A stretch of DNA of 8,358 nucleotides, from NCBI GenBank assembly GCA_964390645.1, contig CAYMLL010000319.1:1-8358 (forward strand). Direction: 5' to 3'. The DNA comes from CAYMLL01 sp964390645. GTDB lineage: Bacteria; Planctomycetota; UBA8108. Under the pieces are notes generated by a model that was not told the origin of the DNA, ran no database searches, and saw nothing but the letters and a program-made list of their open reading frames with translations. The translations under genes were made by a program, and so were the position numbers. Of the stretch, positions 1-5,473 are shown in pieces. The first letter of the stretch is position 1; every line of letters starts with the position of its first letter.

Positions 1-2201
1 TGCGCGTTCATCAGGTGGAGGGCCTGCACGACCGTCGTCTCCTCGATGCGCAGAGAGGGAGGGTCGTGGTTCGGATCGGGCCGGCCGAAGGTGTCGAGGA
101 AGATCGACGCGCTGCGGTGCGTCCAGATCTCCGCGGCACGTGATCCGGCGGGCATCGCCGAGAATGTCTCCGGAACCTCGGTGATGTCGCAGACCGCGTC
201 GAGCAGGACCTCGGCGCGCAGTCGCTGACGGTAGTGGCGAGAGTAGTTGCGGGTGTCCGCGATGTTGCGCTCGTCCGGGCGGGAGCTCAGCCCGTAGACG
301 TGCGACGTCGTGATGACGCGGATGAGCTTCTTGATGTCGTGGCCGTCGTCGCGGAAGCGCGCCGCGAGCGCTTCGAGGAGGGCGTGGTTCGACGGTGGGT
401 TGCTCTCGCGAAGGTCGTCGACCGGCTCGACGATGCCACGCGTCATCAGATCAGCCCAGACTCGATTCGCGATCACGCGTGCGAAGAACGGATTCTCCTT
501 CGAGGTCAACCACTCTGCGAGTGCGGCTCGGAGGTCCTCTCGCCCTTCTCGCCGCGGCGCCTCGCCGAAGAGCGTCGCCGGCGCCAGTGTCTCTCCCGTG
601 CGCGGGTGCGTCACGGACCCGCCGGTCTGCGCGAAGATGTACTCCTCGCCACCGGAGATCGGCGGGGACAGGCCGGAGCCCTTGCGGCCGATGTCTGCGA
701 AGTAGGCGGCGAGCGAGTAGTAGTGCTTCTGGCTCCAGATCTCGAATGGATGTTGATGACACTTCGCGCACTCGAGGCGGATGCCGAGAAAGAGCTGGCT
801 GAACATCGTCACGAGCTCGTCCGGAGAGCGCCGATCTCGGAAGATCGTCGTCGCTCCGTGCCGGAAGGTGCTGCCGCGTGCGGTGAGGATCTCGCGGACG
901 AAGCGGTCGTAGGGGCGGTTCTCGCGAAACGCGGCGCGGACCCAGGAGTCGAGGCTGCGGACCGCCTTGATCCCGACCCGGTAGGGGTTGGGGCGCAGCA
1001 GGTCGACCCACTTGTTCGACCAGTGGTCGGCGTACTCCGGCCGTCGCAGAAGGCGGTCGACGACACGGCTCCGCCTGTCGGGGGAGTCGTCCGCGAGAAA
1101 CGTGCGCACCTCCTGCGGCGTCGGCAGGCGGCCGATGATGTCGATGTGGACACGGCGCAGATAGGTCGTGTCCCCGCAGGGCTCCGACGGGGTGATCCCG
1201 AGGCGCTCGAGCTTGTTCCAGACGTGCTCGTCGATGAAGTTCCGGCGCGGCAGCGCGCTGTAGAACCCGGGCGGCGGTCTCCCCGCGAGTGGAATCGAGA
1301 CGGTTGCCGTCGCGAACTTGCCCTGGTAGCGCGCCATGATCGCGGCCTCACCGGGGAGGGGACCGGCGTGGACGAGGCCGTGCTCGTCGACCGCGGCGAT
1401 CGCGCTCTCGTTGGACTGGAACGCCGTGAGGTGGGTGACGTCCTCGCGTGCCCCGTTCGCGAAATGAGCCGTGACGATGATCTGCTGTCGCGAGCTCGGC
1501 TCCAGAATCCGCGTCGCCGGAGTCACGGTGACGTGATCGAGATCCGGCGCCGACGGTGATGTTCGCCTCAGGCCGCCGAGCATCCAGCGTTTCACGGTCT
1601 CGTATCCGCTGCCGCCGGAAACGAGACGCTCACCGCCGCCGTGAGGGATTGCCGCGGTCGCCTTCAGGAGCAGCAGGCTGCGCTCGGGCGCTGCGGGGAA
1701 GACCCGTCGGCCGAGCGACTGGCGGACGATCGCGTCGAAATCGTGGTCGTCGTCGAAACCGAGCAACGACAGCTGGAAGCCGTTCTGACCGCGCTGTTTG
1801 CCGTGGCAGCTTCCCTGGTTGCAGCCGCCGCGCGTCAACACGGGCTGCACGTCGCGCTCGAAGGTGGCGTCGAGGAATCGGCGCCCGTTCTCGACACGGA
1901 CTCCGACGCGCGTCTCGTTGCCGTCGACGCGTACGATGATCTCGGTGGATCCCGACCCCTTCGGAGTGACCACGCCGCCCGGGTCGACGACAGCGATGGT
2001 CTCGTCGAGCGACGAGTAGCTGGCGTCGCGCGTCCGGTCGATCTGTCGAGCGTTGGACGAGGTGGAGACCAGCAGCTGCTGGCGGGCGGCCTTGCCTCGC
2101 AGCAGCAACGAGCCCGGCTGGACAACGGGAGTCGCGGCCAGCGGTGACAGCGCGCTCGCGATGATTGTCGTGGCGAGGAGCTTCCGGGCGACCGTCGTCA
2201 T
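1..2201 (-). CDS. DUF1549/DUF1553 planctomycete cytochrome-like protein with two Ig-like domains (3' end beyond window)
   Basis: This frame is open from the ATG at 2201 to the left edge, 733 codons without a stop, so the C-terminus is missing. Residues 1-23 form a signal peptide (Lys/Arg start, hydrophobic core, Ala-rich cleavage region). A bacterial Ig-like (BIG2-type) domain spans about 30-103. A cytochrome-like segment follows with C127-NQGS-C132-H133, the CX4CH variant often seen in planctomycete proteins. A second Ig-like domain spans about 224-304. DUF1549 covers about 322-510 and includes C478-AK-C481-H482 followed by QHPF, and DUF1553 runs from about 557 past the edge, with the typical ending around ALHLMN. 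From family experience roughly 60-120 residues are lacking. Export is predicted; the biochemical role of the family is not established, though haem binding by the two motifs is plausible. It starts 9 nt after the upstream gene with no clear Shine-Dalgarno sequence, suggesting translational coupling. Confidence 0.93.
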   Translation of the reverse strand, partial: MTTVARKLLATTIIASALSPLAATPVVQPGSLLLRGKAARQQLLVSTSSNARQIDRTRDASYSSLDETIAVVDPGGVVTPKGSGSTEIIVRVDGNETRVGVRVENGRRFLDATFERDVQPVLTRGGCNQGSCHGKQRGQNGFQLSLLGFDDDHDFDAIVRQSLGRRVFPAAPERSLLLLKATAAIPHGGGERLVSGGSGYETVKRWMLGGLRRTSPSAPDLDHVTVTPATRILEPSSRQQIIVTAHFANGAREDVTHLTAFQSNESAIAAVDEHGLVHAGPLPGEAAIMARYQGKFATATVSIPLAGRPPPGFYSALPRRNFIDEHVWNKLERLGITPSEPCGDTTYLRRVHIDIIGRLPTPQEVRTFLADDSPDRRSRVVDRLLRRPEYADHWSNKWVDLLRPNPYRVGIKAVRSLDSWVRAAFRENRPYDRFVREILTARGSTFRHGATTIFRDRRSPDELVTMFSQLFLGIRLECAKCHQHPFEIWSQKHYYSLAAYFADIGRKGSGLSPPISGGEEYIFAQTGGSVTHPRTGETLAPATLFGEAPRREGREDLRAALAEWLTSKENPFFARVIANRVWADLMTRGIVEPVDDLRESNPPSNHALLEALAARFRDDGHDIKKLIRVITTSHVYGLSSRPDERNIADTRNYSRHYRQRLRAEVLLDAVCDITEVPETFSAMPAGSRAAEIWTHRSASIFLDTFGRPDPNHDPPSLRIEETTVVQALHLMNA

Positions 2202-2210
2202 GGCATCAGT

Positions 2211-2987
2211 CTACGCCAACTCGTCGGGGTGATCCATTCCCGCGCACTCTCCCCACCGGGCCTCGAAGATCTCGATGCGCGTCAGGAGCCCCTCGGAATC
2301 GCCGAAGCCCTCGACGAATGGAAGGCATCGGGCCACGAGCGAACGAACCAGCTCCTCCTCCGTTCCGGGCGAGTTCCGGAGGACGTCCCGGATGCTCTCC
2401 TCCTTCGAAAGCCCCCCGGAGGCGATTCCGGTGCTGACCTTGCCGGCGTCGATCGCCATGCCGAGGATCAGGCGCGAAATCAGCTCCTGGATGCCGCAGC
2501 GTTCCCCGAGAAAGCGAAGGACGTCGTCGGGGCCATCGCCGTGCGCGATACGACGCAGTGCGTGCTTCGCGACGACGCAGAGCCCGAGCACGCAGAGCTC
2601 ATCGTCACCCAGTATGACGGTCTCCAGAAACATGTTGACCGGAATCAGGGAGCCGCCCTGCTCGGCGCTCTGGAGCAGTCCCTCGAGCTGCGACAGCTTG
2701 TCCTCGAGCTCGGGTGCCAGTGCGTTCTCGAGCGCCTCGACGGGGTCCATCGCGCGGGCGGCAGGAGCGGGCTCGTCCGGAGATCGCGGAGAGGGCGACG
2801 GAGCCGGCGCCCCTCGCGTCACGGCCGCCGCAGGCGCGGGCGCCGCCGCGGCCTCGACCATCCGGGAAGCCAGCAGCTCGAGGCCCTTCTTCGCGAGCCC
2901 CTTTCGCAGCGCGGACTCGTTCGGGGCGGTGATCGTGCCCTTCTTGACGGCTCCCTTCGCGGTGCGGACGCGAACCAGAAACTGCAT
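2211..2987 (-). CDS. Unrecognised protein with GspF/PilC-N-like N-terminus and helical C-terminal domain
   Basis: The product is 258 residues with no signal peptide or membrane segment, so it is probably cytoplasmic. Residues 1-42 match the pattern of the small N-terminal segment of GspF/PilC inner-membrane proteins: a short strand, a KGxVKKGTI turn, then an 'apNEsALRKgLakKGLeLL' helix. The rest of GspF, including its membrane helices, is absent. Residues 45-80 are an Ala/Pro/Ser-rich linker. Residues 80-258 are predicted mostly helical and rich in Leu, Glu and Gly, and I do not recognise them. The ATG at 2987 has GAGG about 9 nt upstream (CTCGAGGCTAACGGGC before the start). The stop is TAG at 2213-2211; the next gene begins 9 nt later in the same frame. 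The gene sits between the HEAT-repeat gene and the DUF1549/DUF1553 gene and is probably cotranscribed with both. The opposite-strand frame here is Arg-rich and looks like a shadow. The coding call is firm; the domain resemblance is by eye. Confidence 0.85.
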   Translation of the reverse strand: MQFLVRVRTAKGAVKKGTITAPNESALRKGLAKKGLELLASRMVEAAAAPAPAAAVTRGAPAPSPSPRSPDEPAPAARAMDPVEALENALAPELEDKLSQLEGLLQSAEQGGSLIPVNMFLETVILGDDELCVLGLCVVAKHALRRIAHGDGPDDVLRFLGERCGIQELISRLILGMAIDAGKVSTGIASGGLSKEESIRDVLRNSPGTEEELVRSLVARCLPFVEGFGDSEGLLTRIEIFEARWGECAGMDHPDELA

Positions 2988-3017
2988 GCCCGTTAGCCTC
3001 GAGTCGGCCCGCTGGAG

Positions 3018-3030
3018 GACACCGTGTCAA
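3018..3030 (-). promoter_or_regulatory. Perfect -35-like TTGACA overlapping a short palindrome
   Basis: In the 69-nt gap between the HEAT gene and the next gene, the minus strand carries TTGACA (3030-3025), identical to the sigma-70 -35 consensus. It overlaps the palindrome GACAC-G-GTGTC (3028-3018). No convincing -10 hexamer sits 16-18 nt downstream. It may be a weak internal promoter with an operator-like site for the 258-residue gene, or chance. The site lies 31 nt or more upstream of that gene's ATG. Confidence 0.25.
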
Positions 3031-3056
3031 GACGACCGTCGGCGATGGGTCGGCGG

Positions 3057-4211
3057 TCAGCGTCGGTACGAGCGCTCCGAGCGCAGCGCCCGTTGCGCCT
3101 CTTCGCGGACCTGGCTGCTGGAGTCCTCCAGGGCCCTCTGGAACACCTCTTTCGACTCGTCGCGTGCCAGCCAGGCGAGCGTGCGGATCGACCCTCGTCG
3201 CTGTGACGCGCTTTCGTGCTCGAGCGCGCTCGAACTCAGTCGTGACACCTCCGCCTCGAACGGAGCGGTGTCCCCGAGTCGACGCAGCGTGATCGCGAGT
3301 CGGTACCGCTGGTCGCCCGGATTGTCGTCGTAGAGAGCGCGAAGGCGTGGTGCCGCGGCCTTGACTCCGGCTTCGCCGAGGCTCGAGATCACCTCACCTC
3401 TGACTCTGCCGTTCGAGTCGTCGAGCGCGCGGAGCAGCTGATCGTCGGCGCCCCGGAACTTCAAATTACCGAGTGCGTCGGCGGCGCGCTCGCGCACGGA
3501 CGCATCGGGGTCGGTGAGGAGTCCGGCGATGTCGGCCCCCGCCTCGGCGTGCCCGAGTCGGGCCAGCGTCAGCACGGCCTCGCGCCGCACGGAAGCGTCC
3601 TCGTCGTCGAGCAGCGGCACGGCGTTCCCGGCAGAGGCCTTGTCCTCGAGGTCGGCGAGGGTGTCGAGTGTCGTGCGGCGAACCTCGGCGTTCGGGTCCG
3701 TCAGCATCTCACGGATTGCGGCGATGGCCTCCGGATCCTTGGCGGCGAACCGCTCGAGCGCCAGGATTCCCTGTCGACGCAGGTCCGCGCTGTCCGATTG
3801 CAGGTACGTGTAGCCACGCTCGACGGGGTCCTCCTCGAGCCCTCTGAGGCGCGTCTCGATCGCTTCGAGCCGTCCGGAGAGGGAGGCGAGATCGACCACA
3901 CCGTCGTCGTTGCCGTCATCGGTGTCCTCGGTGGTACCATCCGTGGGTTCGCGTGTCACCGGACTCGACTCGGCTTCCTGCTTCGCCGGAACGCTCGAGT
4001 GGCCGGCGCGGGCAGAGAGGACCTCCCCGAGCCGATCTTCCAGGGTGCTGAGGCGTTCGTTGAGCGCAGCGACTCTTGTGGCGGAGTCGCGTGCGACCGT
4101 GTTGTGGTCAGAGGCCGAGCTTCCGTCGCGGGTCAGCGCGACGCCGGCGAGCGCGATCGCCAGACAGGAGACAGCGGTCGAGGCGGCGAAGAGGATCGTG
4201 GATTTCGGCAT
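3057..4211 (-). CDS. Membrane-anchored HEAT-repeat protein with coiled coil
   Basis: The product is 384 residues. Residues 1-27 are a positively charged start followed by a hydrophobic stretch, either an uncleaved signal anchor or a signal peptide; C16 lies inside the hydrophobic run and is a poor lipobox. Residues about 44-66 form a coiled coil (AALNERLSTLEDRLGEVL). Residues 67-105 are an acidic, Ser/Thr/Glu/Asp-rich linker, followed by a second short coiled coil at about 108-127. From about 138 to 378 there are seven to eight HEAT-like (PBS-lyase-type) repeats of about 30 residues, with recurring 'D-x-x-A-x-V-R-R-x-A-x-x-x-L-x-x-L' helices. Such solenoids bind proteins; the partner is unknown, and the bulk is predicted outside the cytoplasm. 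I chose the ATG at 4211 over an in-frame ATG at 4379 because it has AAAGGTG just upstream and starts directly at the signal anchor. It heads a likely three-gene unit with the two downstream genes. Confidence 0.88.
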   Translation of the reverse strand: MPKSTILFAASTAVSCLAIALAGVALTRDGSSASDHNTVARDSATRVAALNERLSTLEDRLGEVLSARAGHSSVPAKQEAESSPVTREPTDGTTEDTDDGNDDGVVDLASLSGRLEAIETRLRGLEEDPVERGYTYLQSDSADLRRQGILALERFAAKDPEAIAAIREMLTDPNAEVRRTTLDTLADLEDKASAGNAVPLLDDEDASVRREAVLTLARLGHAEAGADIAGLLTDPDASVRERAADALGNLKFRGADDQLLRALDDSNGRVRGEVISSLGEAGVKAAAPRLRALYDDNPGDQRYRLAITLRRLGDTAPFEAEVSRLSSSALEHESASQRRGSIRTLAWLARDESKEVFQRALEDSSSQVREEAQRALRSERSYRR

Positions 4212-4215
4212 ACTG

Positions 4216-4222
4216 CACCTTT
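4216..4222 (-). promoter_or_regulatory. Ribosome binding site deciding the HEAT-protein start
   Basis: The minus strand reads AAAGGTG immediately before CAGT-ATG, placing AGG 6 nt upstream of the ATG at 4211. The alternative in-frame ATG at 4379 lacks such a site and would put 56 Arg/Pro/Ser-rich residues ahead of the signal anchor, so this site supports the shorter protein. Confidence 0.6.
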
Positions 4223-4268
4223 GAACGGAGCCCTGGTCCATGGACGTCGGCCGCTGGCAACTTCCTAC

Positions 4269-4297
4269 AAGATACCGTCGGCACCGTCGACCGCCAA
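4269..4297 (-). promoter_or_regulatory. Candidate sigma-70-type promoter for the HEAT gene unit
   Basis: The minus strand carries TTGGCG (4297-4292, four of six matches to TTGACA) and TATCTT (4274-4269, four of six matches to TATAAT), with a spacer of exactly 17 nt. The -10 element ends 57 nt upstream of the ATG at 4211. The local sequence is less GC-rich than its surroundings. It would drive the HEAT, GspF-N-like and DUF1549/DUF1553 genes together. The call is by eye. Confidence 0.4.
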
Positions 4298-4322
4298 GGG
4301 GTGACCGATCGGGTAAGGGGCC

Positions 4323-4673
4323 GTGGTGTGGTGTGAAGTTCCCGGACTCCGGCGGCGAGACGATGTGATCGGGCGCCATCCAGGGAACGCAGGCGTGACG
4401 GAAAAAGACGGGGGGACAGACTTCGCAGATCGTCGGCAGGGTGTGGAGATGGCGCTCCCCTCCCTCGACGCCCGGGAGAGGATCGAGAGCGAAGTGCGTT
4501 ACAAGGAGCAGCGTGACCTTGGTGCCGTGGTCGAAGTAGACCGCCCCGAGGTAGCAGCCTCCTTCGCGGTGGTACCGGTACTGGCAGCACGGGCCGCCTC
4601 CGGTGGCGCTCGCCGACAGAGCAGACGAGCGGGCGCGAGTGAAGACCGTCCCGGTTCCGGCGACGAGGGACGG
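4323..4673 (-). other. Open, coding-like frame without a usual start codon
   Basis: The stretch 4212-4705 holds no confident gene, but one minus frame is open from just after a TGA at 4676-4674 and runs on into the HEAT reading frame. Down to about 4323 its codons end almost always in G or C, as in the real genes here, and the translation is not the Arg/Pro/Ser mush of shadow frames: it has GGGPCCQYRYHREGGCYLG, then AVYFDHGTKVTLLLVTHFAL, then TICEVCPPVFFRHACVPW. There is no ATG, GTG or TTG in this frame between 4673 and 4382; the first ATG is at 4379. Possible readings are a small Cys-rich gene broken by a frameshift, one with an unusual start such as CTG, a remnant of a larger gene, or chance in GC-rich DNA. 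An ATG at 4690 in another frame could join it by a frameshift. The sequence from 4322 to 4212 is non-coding and holds the promoter listed separately. Confidence 0.3.
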
Positions 4674-4705
4674 TCATCCGCGGGCCGCATCGGGAGAGCT
4701 CGGGC

Positions 4706-5155
4706 TCAAACCTGCGTCGTCCAGGGCTCGCCCGGCGGCAGTGCCGGGAGGTCGCCGGGGGACGCGGTGGGAGCCTCGGAGGCAGGTCCGGAGCTGTCGA
4801 GTCCGCGGCGTCGCAGGCGGGAGAAAATGTAGAGATTGCCGAAGTGCATGACGCCGAGGACGACGAGGACCAGCCCCACCTTGGTGGAGCAGAACTCGAA
4901 GGTCTGCTGCACCGTGTCCGGCTTGTCACCGTACTTCAACGCCAGAGCGACGTAGCCGATGTTCAGCAGGTAGAAGCCGACGACGAGCAGGTGGTTGACC
5001 GAGTCGGCGAGATCCTCGTTACCGTGAAACGCATCGACGAGGAAGAGCCGGCCGCTGCGGTGCAGCGTGCGCGCGACCCAGATCGTCAGAGCGATGCTCG
5101 TGAGCAGATAGACGATGTACGCCAGGACGGTGTGGTCGACGCTCGAGACGTTCAT
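4706..5155 (-). CDS. Small integral membrane protein, three predicted membrane segments
   Basis: The product is 149 residues. Hydrophobic segments at about 8-28, 53-73 (HLLVVGFYLLNIGYVALAL) and 92-112 (KVGLVLVVLGVMHFGNLYIF) predict three membrane helices. Between the first two lies a short charged loop containing DAFHGNEDLADSVNH. The tail (115-149) is hydrophilic and rich in Pro, Ser and Gly. His55 and His104 lie at or inside helices 2 and 3, so metal or haem contact is conceivable but unproven. I do not recognise a named family; it resembles small conserved hypothetical membrane proteins. The ATG at 5155 is chosen because GGAGGA stands 5 nt upstream; a longer frame from 5200 adds only 15 residues and has no comparable site. 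It is separated from the HEAT gene by about 490 bp and is probably its own unit. Confidence 0.82.
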   Translation of the reverse strand: MNVSSVDHTVLAYIVYLLTSIALTIWVARTLHRSGRLFLVDAFHGNEDLADSVNHLLVVGFYLLNIGYVALALKYGDKPDTVQQTFEFCSTKVGLVLVVLGVMHFGNLYIFSRLRRRGLDSSGPASEAPTASPGDLPALPPGEPWTTQV

Positions 5156-5160
5156 GGGAA

Positions 5161-5166
5161 TCCTCC
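5161..5166 (-). promoter_or_regulatory. Strong ribosome binding site for the 149-residue membrane protein
   Basis: The minus strand reads GGAGGA-TTCCC-ATG, a near-ideal Shine-Dalgarno sequence at standard spacing before the ATG at 5155. It is the strongest such site in the window and rules in favour of this start over the in-frame ATG at 5200. Confidence 0.75.
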
Positions 5167-5245
5167 GGCTGTGGTGGGTGCGGGCGTGATTCACCCGCAT
5201 CCGAGCAACCGCAGGCCGCCACTCCTGTTAACCTCCGGACTCGAC

Positions 5246-5251
5246 ATTATC
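5246..5251 (-). promoter_or_regulatory. Possible -10 box upstream of the membrane protein gene
   Basis: The minus strand has GATAAT, five of six matches to TATAAT, in an otherwise very GC-rich stretch about 90 nt upstream of the ATG at 5155. No -35-like hexamer lies 16-18 nt further up (CACGCC at 17 nt), so this is only a weak promoter candidate. Confidence 0.25.
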
Positions 5252-5279
5252 CCGGCGCCGTGTCGGGCGGCGTGCTGTG

Positions 5280-5299
5280 GCGGCATCGGGCGATGCCGC
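5280..5299. repeat. Perfect 8-bp inverted repeat (stem-loop)
   Basis: GCGGCATC and GATGCCGC are separated by a 4-nt GGGC loop, giving a perfect, GC-rich hairpin in the 318-bp gap 5156-5473. No T-tract follows on either strand, so it is a poor intrinsic terminator. It could be an RNA structure or a protein-binding site between the secreted-protein gene and the membrane-protein gene. No gene is seen in this gap. Confidence 0.35.
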
Positions 5300-5373
5300 G
5301 GCGCTGGCACCATTCGAGGCCCTTCCGTGAGCGCGAGGAACGCGAAGCTCTTCGTCGTCAGAACTCGACAAAG

Positions 5374-5397
5374 CGCCGCATCGTCTGCGTTGCGGCG
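5374..5397 (-). terminator. Candidate terminator of the large secreted-protein gene
   Basis: On the minus strand, CGCCGCA and TGCGGCG form a 7-bp GC-rich stem around a 10-nt loop, followed by CTTTGTC. It begins 77 nt after the TGA of the large gene. The T-run is short (three), so it is a weak intrinsic terminator candidate. Confidence 0.3.
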
Positions 5398-5473
5398 TCT
5401 CGCTCGCTGACCCGACGGCTGGAGTTCGTGGTGCGAGCGGCTCTGACCTCGCCAGGGCGCTCAGGCTCCTCCG

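Noticed and set aside
234..1559. A 441-codon plus-strand open frame
   Set aside because: It is antisense to the DUF1549/DUF1553 gene, whose frame has recognisable domains and motifs; the plus product is Arg/Val/Asp-rich with no domain, as expected of a GC-rich mirror frame.
2229..3333. Plus-strand open frames of 255 and 352 codons
   Set aside because: They are antisense to the GspF-N-like gene and the end of the HEAT gene, with Arg- or Ser-biased products and no start-site support.
3549..4304. A 251-codon plus-strand open frame
   Set aside because: It mirrors the HEAT-repeat gene; the minus frame shows periodic HEAT motifs, the plus frame none.
4212..4379. N-terminal extension of the HEAT protein to the ATG at 4379
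   Set aside because: It adds 56 Arg/Pro/Ser-rich residues before a clear signal anchor, has no ribosome binding site, and overlaps the candidate promoter; the ATG at 4211 has AAAGGTG.
4572..4581. Perfect 10-bp palindrome GTACCGGTAC
   Set aside because: Short palindromes of this size are expected by chance in several kilobases of GC-rich DNA, and no second copy was seen.
4323..4832. A 169-codon plus-strand open frame
   Set aside because: It is the exact antisense mirror of the coding-like minus frame and continues into antisense of the membrane-protein gene; G/C bias falls at its first codon positions, as expected of a shadow.
4108..4929. A 273-codon minus-strand open frame
   Set aside because: It overlaps the membrane-protein gene and the HEAT start out of frame, and its product is dominated by Arg, Pro and Ser.
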